Shown here: one piece after another, positions 12,901-23,876 of the stretch | Layout of the letters: every line of letters starts with the position of its first letter | Position numbering within the stretch: the stretch's first letter is position 1 | NCBI GenBank assembly: GCA_003254925.1 | Contig: QANZ01023301.1 | Location: forward strand, 40,291 to 104,290 | Source: Chamaecrista fasciculata | Taxonomy: Eukaryota; Streptophyta; Magnoliopsida; Fabales; Fabaceae | Direction: 5' to 3' | DNA: 64,000 nt | Notes under the pieces: model-generated | The model's input: only the letters and a program-made list of their open reading frames with translations | What the model was told of the DNA's origin: nothing | The model's database searches: none | Translations under genes and position numbers: made by a program

Positions 12901-14273
12901 AAGAAGGAATTTACACTGGATTTACTGAAGGACACAAATCTGGTGGAGACTCCAAATACAAAGCACAGAGGGAAAATTGTGGTGGATCTTGCTTTTGTTC
13001 CTTTCAAAGAAGACAGTCTGAAATATGGTGGTTATTCAGAATCATATGGCAGAAAGGATAGTGGGAATGATAGAGCATCTGATGATGATGTCCAAGGGGC
13101 AGGATTGCTTTCAGTTCTGATACAGGAGGCTGAGGAGGTTGAGGGTAAACATCACAACAATCCATACGCATTAGTTTTCTTTAAAGGCGAAAAGAAGAAG
13201 ACAAAGGTGAACTTTCACTTTAGGATGATTTTATACCATTTTCTTACTTGGAAATGTTTATATAAGTTCTTTATACCTTTTTTATAAGGTTTGAACAATC
13301 ATAAGTTTTATTCATAATATGTTGTTTTTTATATTCTCTCTATTGTGATTGATGGAGATGACAACGGATAGGATACTTAATGTTTTTATGACTATTTGTA
13401 TCCATATCCGTTTATTCTATTCGTATCTGATAAATTACTATCCGTATCTATACCCTATCAAATATCCGGTATGCAACAAGTACCTGAAATATCTGAAATA
13501 CCTGAAAATAATAGATGTAAAATAGGATATTATAATTCAAAAATTAAATATTTCCGATATTCAATACCCAATATCTGTTAATTAAAATAAATTAATTAAA
13601 AAATATATAAAATATTAAAAAAAAATTATATTATAGGGTATTGAATATCGAGTACCTTAGGTAACTATCCATTCATTTTGGACGAATATCAGGTAGTTGA
13701 GGCAATATCTGATAATTTTAAATCTTTCAGTACTTGTATCATTTACCATTTCTAGTATTCGATGGATACCAGATTTTTTTACGGGTAGATTTAGACAAGT
13801 ACCTTGAATACTAGTCTAAATTGCAATCCCTACATGATTGATCACGCAAAAAAAAATCTTGCAACATGTCCTATTGTTTATGTGGAATTTTGTGCAGATG
13901 ATGAGGAAAACTCGTCACCCAAGGTGGAATGAAGAATTGGAATTCATGCTTGAGGAGGCTCCCTTGCATGACAAGATACACATTGAAGTGATGAGCAGGA
14001 GATCCATCTTCAGTTTTTTATCCAAGGTATTATTTATTATTGAATAGCATTCTCTTTTCATTATTACTTATTAGTCAGTCTTACTAAAAAATTGAAGAGA
14101 AATTCTGTGGTGTTTATAAAAGATTGTGCGATATTGATATGCAGGAATCATTGGGGTATGTGGAGATTAATCTTAATGACGTAGTGAACAATGGTCGCAT
14201 TAATGATAAATTCCATCTAATTAATTCAAGGGATGGTGTGATTCATGTTGAGATCCGATGGAAGGTGTATTGA
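9923..14273 (+). CDS. SYT3: Plant synaptotagmin, SYT3-like (TM-SMP-C2A-C2B), 12 exons
   Basis: A membrane tether of the ER-plasma membrane contact-site family (extended-synaptotagmin type). Exons, all GT-AG: 9923-10033, 10181-10279, 10383-10433, 10520-10643, 11205-11323, 11429-11530, 11621-11695, 12091-12167, 12513-12762, 12838-13206, 13898-14026, 14145-14273. The frame is kept throughout, giving 544 aa, close to the family's usual 540. The start MGFISSFLG fits the family N terminus and opens a TM hairpin (residues 4-30). The lipid-binding SMP domain is about 68-250. C2A starts near 260 and keeps all five Asp calcium ligands (D277, D283, D333, D335, D341). C2B (about 410 on) lacks most of them (EVEGKHHNNPY, VMSRRS), as in SYT3-type proteins. 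The 13207-13897 intron holds a diverged repeat-like insert. SYT3 rather than SYT1/2 is judged from residue patterns. Confidence 0.93.
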
Positions 14274-15387
14274 AAAAACTGTAATCATAGACTCATAATG
14301 TAATTACCTTATACTCTTTTCAATCTCAATAGATTTTTTCTTTATTAAGTTTCAATTTCTTTTCTTTTTTGCCTTAGAATAGTGGTTAACAAGAGAAAAG
14401 ATTTCTCAGGCCAAAAAAAACAAAAGAGATAAGATTTCTATTGCTTCTTTGATGTTCTCAGTACATTGGTGCTAATGTGTGATCGCACCCTATTATTTCT
14501 TTGGTGGTGATTTTTAATACTGTGTTAGGAAATTCACAATTGTTAATAATTTTTTTTTTAAAAAATTTACTCACTTGCGAAAAGATCAAAACCCTTGTAG
14601 AGAACTTCTCTTCTTCATTATAAGATTTAATGAAGAAGATGCCAAGGAAGAGTTTCACTCATTAGTCACTGTTGTAGACATCCCAAAACAAGAACTCAAA
14701 GGTTTGGGATATATTTCTTAAAGATATTAAATTAAATCGGGTGGAACAGAATTACTTTGAATTTTTCTTTTGCCAATACTTTAATTCTTTGCGGATTCAT
14801 TATATAATGAAGAAAATTAAAGGGAATTAATAGAAAAAAAATACAACAACCTATTAAGAAATAAAACATATATTAGATATAAAAAAACGGTGAAGAATTT
14901 TTTTAAAAAATTAAATTAATTTAAATTTGACAAAAGATGAAGTGTGAATTATTCATACTTTTATTCTTTTATTTCAAATTATATGTGATAATATATTTTA
15001 TTAAAAATATTTTGAATGTAAAAAAGTATAAAATATATGAAATAAATTACAAATCTATATTACTTAATATAATGCGTGTGCAACGCACACAAATTTTACT
15101 AGTCTATATAAAATAGTGTATGTCATTGAGATTTGAAACTCAATACAATTGTATTAACATTGTTAGATTTTAATTTGTTAAATGACAAATTGCTATGCAC
15201 ACAAAGTTCGTCCTTACAGTTTTTTTTTTATAAATAATAATTAATGATTTGTTAAAAAAATTTAACTCGGTTACTCTATTGCCCTACAGTTTACACCAAT
15301 TTTCATTTGAGTCCCTATAATTTTAATTTTTGTAATTCAATTTTCAATTAAATATTTGATTTCAATATAAACAATTTTATAAATTTT
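14274..15387. other. 3' flank of the synaptotagmin gene and AT-rich intergenic DNA
   Basis: The first 100-200 bases are probably 3' UTR (T-rich, with AATAGA near 14327). Beyond that I see no coding or structural signal. Confidence 0.45.
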
Positions 15388-15625
15388 CTTTAATTTACAA
15401 TATTCTAAAAATTAAAATTAACTCAAAATTTTACAAATTTTTTAGACCATGGAAGGTGGGCCAATCATAAGCCCAAATGTTATTTGTGATATTTGGTTCA
15501 TAGTTTGTTTGGGCTGAAGTGAAGATTTTATTGTTAATGATAAAAATTTTTGAATGCCTGGAACTAGAAGGACCATGCATGCACTCTATACACTAAAAAT
15601 AAAAAGAAAAGGCCTAATATTTCAC
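15388..15625. repeat. Dispersed repeat, copy 1
   Basis: This stretch, including 'atggaaggtgggccaatc' and 'gtttgtttgggctgaagtg', recurs at 35197-35412 with roughly 10-15% differences by eye. It is non-coding. The two copies share neither flank, so it is a dispersed repeat of unknown class. Confidence 0.75.
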
Positions 15626-15719
15626 TATTTTAGAAACCATGGGCAAGATATTGCACATAAGAAAAAGACATGCATTTTCAAGATATTCCTAAAATTTATA
15701 TCAAAATTGTAAGCAAAAA

Positions 15720-15720
15720 N
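15720..15720. other. Ambiguous base in the assembly
   Basis: A single n follows an A-run and precedes six G. It marks an unresolved base or a joined contig end, so structure across it should be treated with care. Confidence 0.9.
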
Positions 15721-15825
15721 GGGGGGAGTGAGTGGGGAGAGAGAGTGGTGATTTTTTTTTTCTTTTTTAATTTTTTAATTCACTATTTTTGACCAACCAT
15801 AAGGGGTGGAGCCATATAATATAGT

Positions 15826-15858
15826 ATAGATATAGATATAGATATAGATATAGATATA
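15826..15858. repeat. (GATATA)n microsatellite
   Basis: About five copies of the hexamer gatata next to the foldback element that starts at 15868. Confidence 0.8.
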
Positions 15859-15867
15859 CTATTATTC

Positions 15868-16523
15868 AGGCAAAAGACCCTTTCGTGCTCCTAACGTTTG
15901 TGGTCAGTTTCAGTTATGCTCCTAACGTTTGTTTTGTGTCAATTATGCCCCCAATGTGAAACATTGGTGTCAATTATACCCTAACCTCAATTTTTTTAGG
16001 CCAAAGTCCTATTTTGGTCCCTCAAGTTTGCTCAAAGTTCCGTTTTGTCTCCGTTGAACTTTCCGGCGAAATACACAACGGTCCCGACGACTACGAAAAC
16101 TCTTAATCCAAGGTTTTTTGACCTTCTGAGTTCAATGGCGACCTTCATTTTGCGAATGAATGGCCGAAAATATGACTTTCCGCGATTGTGTAATTTTTCG
16201 ACGGCTTGCCGGTCATTTTTTTTGCAAAATGGAGGTCGTTATTGAACTCAGGAGGTCAAAGAACCTTCGATTAAAAGTTTTCACAGTTGTCGGGGCCGCT
16301 GTGTATCTCACCGAAAAGTTTGCAAGAGACTTGAGGGTCCAAAAAAGAACTTTGAGCAAACTTGAGGGACCAAAATAGGACTTTGGCAAAAAAAAAAAAT
16401 TAAAGTTAGGGTACAATTGACATCAACGTTTCACATTGAGGGCATAATTGACACAAAACAAACGTTAGGGGCATAACTGAAATTGACCCCAAACATTTGG
16501 GGCACGAAAGGGTCTTTTGACCT
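15868..16523. mobile_element. Foldback element with about 300-bp inverted arms
   Basis: The left end (aggcaaaagaccctttcgtg, then 'ctcctaacgtttg' and 'ggtccctcaagtttgctc') returns as its reverse complement at the right end ('gagcaaacttgagggacc', 'aaacgttaggggcataac', 'cacgaaagggtcttttgacct'). The element is almost a continuous palindrome around a short centre at about 16120-16240. It has no coding capacity. A one-armed relative starts at 21291. No convincing target duplication was found. Confidence 0.72.
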
Positions 16524-16619
16524 ATTATATATGTCTGGTGATATTTTTGGTCGGTCAAAATTAATTTTATTATGAAATATTAAAAGAGAAAAAAGTAGAG
16601 GGAGTTTTTAATTTTTGGA
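16524..16619. other. Short spacer before the LINE 3' end
   Basis: AT-rich sequence with no feature; the exact LINE 3' end nearby is uncertain because no long poly(T) is seen. Confidence 0.3.
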
Positions 16620-19412
16620 ATTAAACAAAACAGAAAGAAAAGGAAGAAATAAAACTAAATGAAACAACAAGTGCCCATGATGTAACTGTCAATCTAGGGC
16701 CAAAGAGCTTTGGTCTCCAGGTTATGATTGCTATAAGAAATTTTCCATCCATTTTGACAGTCCTGGAACATTGCTTCGATGTCCTCTCTGACAATTTCCA
16801 TGTCCTGCTTGCCTCCAATAAGTTTCCCTTTGCATGAAAATTTATTTTGGCAAACAATCTTGGCCTCAGATCTTCGTATCTGCTTGCTATACTCAAGGAA
16901 GTTCCTTAGCCCTTTAAAGAAAGTAGCCTCAAGACCAGACCTGTCAAATTCACAAAAGTAGAAAAACAACAAAGGATAATTGTTAGAGAAACAAAAGGCA
17001 GTGAAGATAGTCTTTTTTTTATCCTTATATCTCTCTCCAGCAACAAGGATATCTTCAGGTCGCCAAGAATAGGAAGGGAAATTGCGAATGCTGCTTTTGG
17101 ACGAGCTTTGAAGAGAAATTTGAAGGTCTTCAGCTGACAGATGAAGCATCTTGGTTTTTGAAGTTTCTTTTCTCCAAATTTCAATAATCCTGCGAGGGGT
17201 TGGCGCAACCATATTGAATTTAACTTCATTTATGTGACAGTATATGGCCCAGCAAACCCAAAGGATATCTTCAGCAGAGACCCCATTTGTATTCAGGTTG
17301 TTTTGGGGATGCAAAAACTGAGTAGTCCAGATTGTGAAATCACTAAAAGGGAATTGATCAATTCTCAGAGCCATGGGGGGGGGGGGGCAGAACCATGCAG
17401 CACGGGTCATTGGACAATGAAGGAACAAATGCTTATCATCCTTAGTGTTGCCACACCCAAAAGCACATGTACCATCAATTTGAAAATGCTTTTTAAGCAA
17501 ATTCATACCAAGAGGAAGGCCATTGTGAAGACATTTCCAAACAAACAAAGCGAGTTTGGGAGGAAGATGTGCATTCCATAGGGATGACCAATCTTGATTC
17601 AAATTCTTGGAAGTATCAGTCCTGCTATCCAACAGGTCTTTGTAAGCCGTTTTTACAGAATAGGTCCCTTTATTATCCTTTGTCCACATTATAGTGTCAG
17701 GTCTATTCATGTGGGACACAAGAATCTGCATAATCTTCCTAGTGTCATCAACACAAAACATATTGGATATGACTTTATAATTCCACTTATGATTCTCAGT
17801 TAGCAAATCCGTAACTTTGTGAATGTTAGGATTCATCTGAGTAGGATTAAACCAAAGCCTACTGCCAATTTTAATGTTTTGGCCATTTCCAACACGCCAT
17901 CTACAATCCTTGACTACCTCCTCAATGCGCTAGCATATAGCTCTACCATAAGGGGAAGAGTTGGAGGTTGTTTTGAAGATCAGGTTGTCCTTGTCAGTAC
18001 AATATTTAGCCATATAGATCTTAGAGAGAATAGAGTCTTTATTATGGATAATTCTCCAGGCATGCCTTCACATTAGAGCTCTATTAAAGTCTCTAAATTT
18101 CCGAATCCCCAAACCACCATAGGTTTTATGATGGCATATCTTGTTCCAAGCCATCATGTGAGGAGTCTTGGGATTCTGATGATTGCCCCAGAAGAAATTT
18201 GCGACTATAGAATCACACTTCTTTGCTTCTTTTTCTGTTAGAGCAAAATAGGACATGTGATATACAGGGATGGAGGAGAGCACAAATTTAATAAGAATAA
18301 CTCTACTAGCTTGAGAAAGCAATTTCGCTTTCCATCCAGACAACTTTTTTTGGAGAGTTTCATGAATGTCTTCAAACATTTTCCTATTTTGAGGCTCTCC
18401 ATCAATAAAGCTTCCCAGATTTTTATTGAACTGACTCACTTTCTTAAAGCTTGAAGCCTTGCAAAGCATTTTTTTGGAAGCGATTGGGAGTGTTGGGGCT
18501 AAAAGTAATGTCAGATTTAGAAGGGTTAACAACTAAACCAGACGCTTGTCCAAAGCGTTTGAAAATGTCTTTAAAGGTGTTGCAAGAAACCAAATCAGCT
18601 TTAAAGAAGATGAGTATATCATCAGCATAAATCAAGTGATTGATAAGCATTAATAAGCATACCAGAAAGTACATTGATACACAAGATGAATAAATAAGGT
18701 GAAATTGGATCACATTGTCTGAGTCCAGCTTTAGGAAGGAAGGGCTCTGTTAAATTGCCATTAACATTCACTTTGAAAGAAGGAGTAGAGGTGCACTAAG
18801 AAATGATTTTGATCCATAAAACTAGGAACTTCATTTCAGTGAGGACCTCCAATAGGAATTCCCAGGAAATCTTATCATAGGCTTTAAATAAGTCAATTTT
18901 AACACTAACCCAAAAACTTTTGCCTTTCTTGCATCTTCTAATATATCTTAGGATCTCATGTGCCACCAAGATATTATCACTTATCAACCTACCTTTAGCA
19001 AAGGCATTCTGAAATGGAGTAATAACCTCACTCATGATCAGTTGCAGACGATTTGCTAAGGTCTTGGATAATACTTTATAAGCAACATTACATAAATTGA
19101 TGGGCCTAAAATCTTTAAAGCTTTCCCGTGTCTCTCCTTTAGGAATAAGAGTAATGATGGTTTGATTGAGTTCTTTGAGGAGAAATCCTCGATTGAGGAA
19201 GGAGGAAACCATATCCATTAGGTCTTTTCCTACAGCAGGCCAATAATGCTAATAAAAAATGGCAAGAATGCCATCTGGACCAGGAGTCTTATGTCCATTA
19301 AGTTGAAAAATTGTTGTCTCAATTTCCATCATAGTGAAGGGTCTGTTTAGATGATCAATCAGTTCAGTTGAAAGTTGCAAAACTTTAGCTTCCTTGATCA
19401 TCTTTTTTTGTC
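16620..19412 (-). mobile_element. Decayed 5'-truncated LINE
   Basis: A non-LTR element in minus orientation. From its 5' side it carries the RT entry motif (HKTPGPDG, near 19280-19300), the RT fingers and palm, the thumb region, zf-RVT and a degraded C-terminal part. Its 5' end stops inside the RT at about 19412 and joins a SINE-like repeat with no TSD visible. The 3' end (about 16620) is approximate. Confidence 0.85.
16694..19380 (-). pseudogene. LINE ORF2 fragment with frameshifts
   Basis: The minus-strand pieces 19218-18796 (RT motifs LIPKGETRESFKDFRPINLC and KIDLFKAYDKISWEF), 18713-18444 (catalytic YADDILIFF), 18532-18068 (GNHQNPKTPHMMAWNKI) and 17836-16694 (zf-RVT, CAFGCG...HLFLHC) belong to one ORF2. 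They lie in three frames, so at least two frameshifts and several stops have accumulated. The C-terminal piece has a weak RNase H-like remnant. A run of 13 G at 17375-17387 inside the zf-RVT part encodes a proline run on the minus strand and may vary in length. Confidence 0.88.
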
Positions 19413-19584
19413 GTGTTTGCTTATGCTTTCATTGACGGTTCCAAGCCCATTAAAAGAGGAGGGTTGTGTTAGGCAAGCGACAGCCAACGTAAAACATTTG
19501 TCGTGTCTCTCGTATGGATCAATGTCAGTTGTTCCATATAACTGACCCCACCTAGTGGGATAAGGCTTTGGTGGTATGGTATGG
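19413..19584 (+). mobile_element. SINE-like retroposon, copy A (5' end lost)
   Basis: This matches 25842-26014 closely, including 'aggagggttgtgttaggc' and the end 'ccccacctagtgggataag' followed by 'ctttggtggtatggtatgg'. Its first 8 bases are missing where the LINE begins. The sequence after it (from 19585) is the right-hand copy of the target duplication seen around copy B. Confidence 0.65.
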
Positions 19585-20180
19585 TATTTAATAAATATGT
19601 ATATATATATATTGGAAATTGGCTTTCGAGTTTGGGGGCTTTTTTTAGTTGAGAATATTCACTTTTTAGTTGTTGCCCTAGTTGCTTAACTTTTCCTCTC
19701 CGCCGTTTCTTTTTTTTTTCTCTCTCATTTAAAGATGCTTCTATGGCTTTGTTCAAATTTCTCTGTGATTCTGATCTTGCATCCTTCAAGCTTCAAACTT
19801 TCACGAAACAAGCTTCAACGACGCGGTGAGCTTCAATGGAAAGCGTTGACGGCGTGGTGAACTTCAGCAAGAAATGTCGACTGTGTGGCGAGCTCTGGCG
19901 ATGAAGATGATTAAATGAGAGGGTTCGACTTCAGGATTCATATTCATCAATTTTTTTTCATTTGAAAATCAAAACTGTATTGCCCTGTCCATGAAAAAAA
20001 AAAAAACAAAAGACGGCTGGTTCTTAAGCGGTTCGGCAGTTCGACCATGGTTCAGCGGTTCTTAAGCGGTTAAATTCGGTCTAATTGCTAGTTCGAGTTT
20101 TAAGGTCAGACCAACTCGCTCTTCTATCTGGTTCACGGTTAGACCAGTCGGACCGGACTGGTCCGGTTCTGACAACACTA
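19585..20180. mobile_element. hAT-like non-autonomous element, right part of copy A
   Basis: It ends in 'ccggttctgacaacacta' followed by gttcgacc, the same terminus and flank as the complete element at 25602-26665. The left half has been lost at the LINE junction. The body has degenerate 'ggttcggcggttcgacc'-type repeats near the right end. It encodes nothing. Confidence 0.6.
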
Positions 20181-20884
20181 GTTCGACCTCACTACTAATT
20201 ATTTTTGTCGTTGGTAGCACTACATCATTAATTAGAGGAATTAAAGAAAGAATTTAAATAAATAATTTATCTAATATGTGCCTTTAGGGCACATTTTAAG
20301 GTTTCTTCTAATTGGTTAGTAGAGCATCTTATATCTTGAAATCTATGAAAATTCATATAAAAATTAATTTTTAATATTTAAAAACTCACTTGAACAATCA
20401 AAAGAAACCTTAACAAGTGCCCTAAGGACACATGTCAGAAGGACCCTTAAATAAAATATTAAAATTGTATAATTCCTTAATCTACGGAAACTAAAGACGA
20501 AATTGTGGAGATTGGAGAGGAGTATATCTCAACAAAATATAAAAAGCATCAAATTTTGTGCCCATCGAAATTAATAATAATAGTTAATTAATACCTGTTT
20601 GGCTCGCAATTTTGATATACATATATATTGTCATTAACATTGGCCTTATTGTTTTTTATTTTTTTTATTTTTATATACATATACATTGGCCTTATATCTT
20701 CTGAATTGTTAGCCTACGATTTTTGTTTTATATCTTAATGTTTATGATATTTTATTATTTGTTTTTATAATATAATTAATCAACAATTTAGATAATATAT
20801 TTTATAAGTTTATTATCATTTAAAAATAATTTTATAATTTCATGTTAATTAGATCTGGTTGTTAGTTTAGTTCTTTTATACATA

Positions 20885-21290
20885 TATATGGTCAAATGGT
20901 GATTTTGGTACTAAATGTATGCTCTAATGTTCATCTTTGTCCTTTATGCTTTAAAATGTTCAAATATATATGCCCATAATGTTGGCAGAATTTTTCATTT
21001 TGTTCCGAAATTATTGAATAGGGTTATATTTCTCTTGGTTCAAGTTCGAATGGGACGAGTTCAGAACTACGTATGTAGTGTTCCCAAAGAGTACTTTTTC
21101 TATCTAATTGAGGTCGTAAATAGATGAGGTCAAATTGGTTTCAAAAGTAGATCGTCTGTTTCGCGGTCAAACAAGTGAAATTAATCATGTCTCACTTGTT
21201 TTAAGTTCAAATGCAATGAATTTGTAACTACGAGTTAGTATTAATAAATCATTTGAACTTGAAATGAGAGACAAGAGAAATATAATTAAG
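20885..21290 (+). repeat. Dispersed repeat family ('gacgagttcagaactac'), left part
   Basis: The sequence beginning 'ggtgattttggtactaaatg' and containing 'aattgaggtcgtaaatag' and 'atgtctcacttgttttaag' is shared with 26911-27400. Relatives are at 41374-41925 and 46800-47560, with reverse-oriented pieces at 23755-23876 and 25020-25300. The first 40 bases here are the reverse complement of the end at about 27345-27395, so the complete element is a foldback; this copy has lost its right arm. Confidence 0.6.
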
Positions 21291-22116
21291 GCAAAACACC
21301 ATTTCATGCCCCTAACGTTTGCAGTGATTTTCAGTCCTTAACGTTTCATTTTGTTCAAACATGCCCTCAATGTGCAACCAACGTTTCAATTATGCCCTCA
21401 ATTTTGACTCAATGCACATGTGGCAATTTTTTTTGCTTATGTGTCATTTTTTTTATTTGACTTGATTACGTGGCATCATGACTGGGCATTCTTATTTTTT
21501 TTCCACCTTGGCATGATGACTGGATTTACATTTTTGAACATAAAAATTGAGTAAACTAGCAAATCAGTCCCTGGATTTACATTTTTCATCATCTTCATTC
21601 ATTTTAGTCCCAAATTCTCAAAATAAAATTGTAAAGTGTCCCAAAACATTTCCAAACATTTCAATTTAGTCCTTAAAAGTATTAAAAACCCTAAAACCTA
21701 AACTCTAAAATTCTAAACCCTAAAACCCTAACCCCTAAACCCCTAAAAAAACCACTCTCTTGCAATTTGGTCCCTAGGTCCTCAAATTTATTAAATCAGA
21801 ATTAAAAAAAAAAATTAGTCCCTAAATCCTAATTTCATTATCATCTTCATCTTCTTCTTCATCATCATCATCATCATCATCATCATCCCGCTTTAACACC
21901 ACCAAAAAATCTGTATATAATGCAAACAAAAACGCAACGAATGAAGAAGAAGAGAAAGTGCAGTGAAGTTCGTTTGTTTGGTTTTAGGGAATGCAGAGAG
22001 ATGAGAGGACCTGCGCTGACCAGAACTGAGATCGGCAGCCCGGCCAAGTGCAAAATCAGCGGCCGCAATTGCCACCAAAAACATGTCGAAGACGGGTGAA
22101 CCATCCCTACGGCCAA
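21291..22116. mobile_element. Composite insertion with repeat arms and a GC-rich patch
   Basis: This stretch is absent from segmental-duplication copy B. In order it holds a one-sided arm like the foldback at 15868 ('ggcaaaacaccatttcatgc'), a 'gagtaaactagcaaat' arm like the 53572 MITE family, telomere-like 'ccctaaa' motifs (about 21680-21750), a (CAT)n run (about 21863-21886), and an unusually GC-rich patch at about 21990-22110 that includes a gcggccgc site. The patch stands out from its surroundings and may be a captured gene piece, but I recognise no protein in it. Confidence 0.45.
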
Positions 22117-22286
22117 TCCTAATTATTATTATTATTATTTAAAACAAGTGCTGTTAAGATATTTAATCAAATTTGAGTATATCATCTAAAATTAAAAGAT
22201 GTTAAGGGTCATGAAAAAAGTTAGATTCATTAATTATATTAATTTAATATACTTAAATGTAAATATTTGCCATAAATGGCACCACC

Positions 22287-22450
22287 TCTCAAATTATATA
22301 TAATAATGATATTAAAGATATGATGGTTAAAGGACATATAATAATGATATGATATGATTGTTAAAGGAGATCTTTTATTGATTGAAATCATACCAAACTT
22401 TTTAAATTAGAATTAATTAGTCTTATGATGGTTAAACTGAAGATATTGTA
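22287..22450. other. AT-rich spacer
   Basis: It holds no feature apart from a partial internal repeat of 'tatgatggttaaag'. Confidence 0.3.
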
Positions 22451-22723
22451 CTCCCCCGGTTCTATATATCTGGTGTTTAAGGTTTGTACATACAGATTAA
22501 GAAAATGATTAGCCAACATAGAATGAAGAGAAAAATGAAGTAAAATGACTAAACTATCCCTATTAAATTACTTGGAAAATGTTTATACATTTATGACTCT
22601 ACTATATTTAATAGGGGTAGAATGGTAAAAAAATAATCAATGCTCTCTTGAATTTATAAAACATCAGATATTTTGGAATAAAAATGATTTTCTAAAACAC
22701 CAGATTTTCAAAATCGGAGGGAG
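22451..22723. mobile_element. Stowaway-type MITE, copy 1 (273 bp)
   Basis: The ends are ctcccccggttctatata and, inverted, 'aaatcggagggag', flanked on both sides by TA (22449-22450 and 22724-22725), the target duplication of Tc1/mariner-type MITEs. The whole element matches the one at 58761-59035 closely. Confidence 0.88.
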
Positions 22724-22922
22724 TAATAAATTATCACTATCATTATTAAGATTTAAAATAATTAATTTTGAATGATTATGATGATAACATCATATCTGAT
22801 TAAAAGATATTAAAAGTCATAATGAGCAAACTAAAAGATTCGATTTTTAAAATTTAATCAAAAGTAAATATAACAAATTTCTATATATATGATTTTAATT
22901 TGAAAGAAGTGAGAAAAGCACA

Positions 22923-23509
22923 ATGTCGTCATCTATCAATGTGACTCTATGTGAACAGAGCGATAGACACGCTGAATACTATGTAACCTTTTTTCACGAC
23001 GTGATAGAAACCACCGTAACAGATGCAATACTGGCTGTGAATCATTGGATATCCACCGTAGTAAACTTGCATCGCGATAGGCTTTTCAAAAACTTGGTAG
23101 TAGGCGTGAATCTTGAGTATGGGCTCAACAAAGTGGCCACTCTTAATATCTGCGTTGGACGACGCTGCCTCATCTTTCAGATTTATCAAGCCTCCACCTA
23201 TACCAATTATATTCCCGATCTTCTCAAGAATTTCTTAGGGAGAGGTTGTGGTTTGATTATGGAATTCCGCTTGGGAATTGTGTGGATCTCACTATTTACT
23301 CCAACAGGGAAAACATAGGATTCAAAAATTTGGCACACGAGTTTCTTGGTGTGAATTTCGAGAGACCATTAAATTTGATCACGAGTACTACTGATTGGCA
23401 AGCTCGATACCTTACCTCTCAGCAAGCAACATATGCCTGTGTCGATGCTTTTGTTTGTTTCCAGATTGGAAGGATTTGTAGGGCATGGACTCGTGGCATC
23501 ATCAACTAG
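22923..23509 (+). pseudogene. WRN-like 3'-5' exonuclease, inactivated single-exon copy
   Basis: This resembles the plant Werner-syndrome-like 3'-5' exonucleases (DnaQ/RNase D fold), which remove nucleotides using two metal ions held by a DxE (ExoI), an Asp in ExoII and YxxxD (ExoIII). From ATG 22923 it reads SINVTLCEQSDRHAEYYVTF, VTDAILAVNHW, VVGVNLEYG, NKVATLNICVGRRCLIFQ and YIPDLLKNFLG. The frame then breaks at about 23230-23245 and continues two bases off as LWFDYGIPLGNCVDL, LAHEFLGVNFERP, and TYACVDAFVCFQIGR, ending at TAG 23507-23509. ExoI has Asn63 (AAT, 23109-23111) where the family has Asp. ExoII (the GVGI-type segment) is deleted at the frameshift. ExoIII (YACVD) remains. Length is about 195 codons. 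It is almost certainly inactive. Confidence 0.85.
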
Positions 23510-23754
23510 TAATTTGAGGTTTTCTTGATGGAATCTTTTAATGAATTTTGTAAATCAACATTAGTATCAACTATATATGAAGGCTTGGTTGAATTGGTAG
23601 CTATATATATGTGATGCTTTTGCCTGTTGCTTTCCGTAGATGCGTTTGGACGCTCATAACGAACAATTATTATTATTATTTTTTGCCCAGTTTGGATGAT
23701 CAACAAATGCGGTAAAATCATATCTGAATGTGGTTTTCCAAAAATTTTTATTTT

Positions 23755-23876
23755 TGATTCTAAAACCATGTTCGGACTCGATTCGACTTTATTTTGCTAA
23801 CGGTCTCAACTAGACAAAAAAAAGTCATTAAGAGTGACTTGTAGCTCCAAATACATCGGAATTGGACTTGAAATAT
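23755..23876 (-). repeat. Dispersed repeat family, reverse-oriented piece
   Basis: It contains 'gtctcaactagacaaaaaaa' and 'aagagtgac...acatcggaattggactt', which recur at 25050-25110 and 47270-47340 and are the reverse complement of parts of the 20885 family. Confidence 0.5.

Larger units (their letters stand above)
19413..22286. repeat. Segmental duplication, copy A (three blocks)
   Basis: Three blocks are shared in the same order and orientation with 25842-27813: 19413-20425 with 25842-26910, 20926-21290 with 26911-27270, and 22121-22286 with 27651-27813. Copy A has about 500 bp (20426-20925) absent from copy B and an unrelated stretch of about 830 bp at 21291-22116. The blocks look more than 90% identical by eye. 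Confidence 0.85.

Noticed and set aside
16694..16960. Separate genes in the overlapping frames of the LINE C terminus
   Set aside because: These frames are shadows of the LINE ORF2 and carry no motifs of their own.
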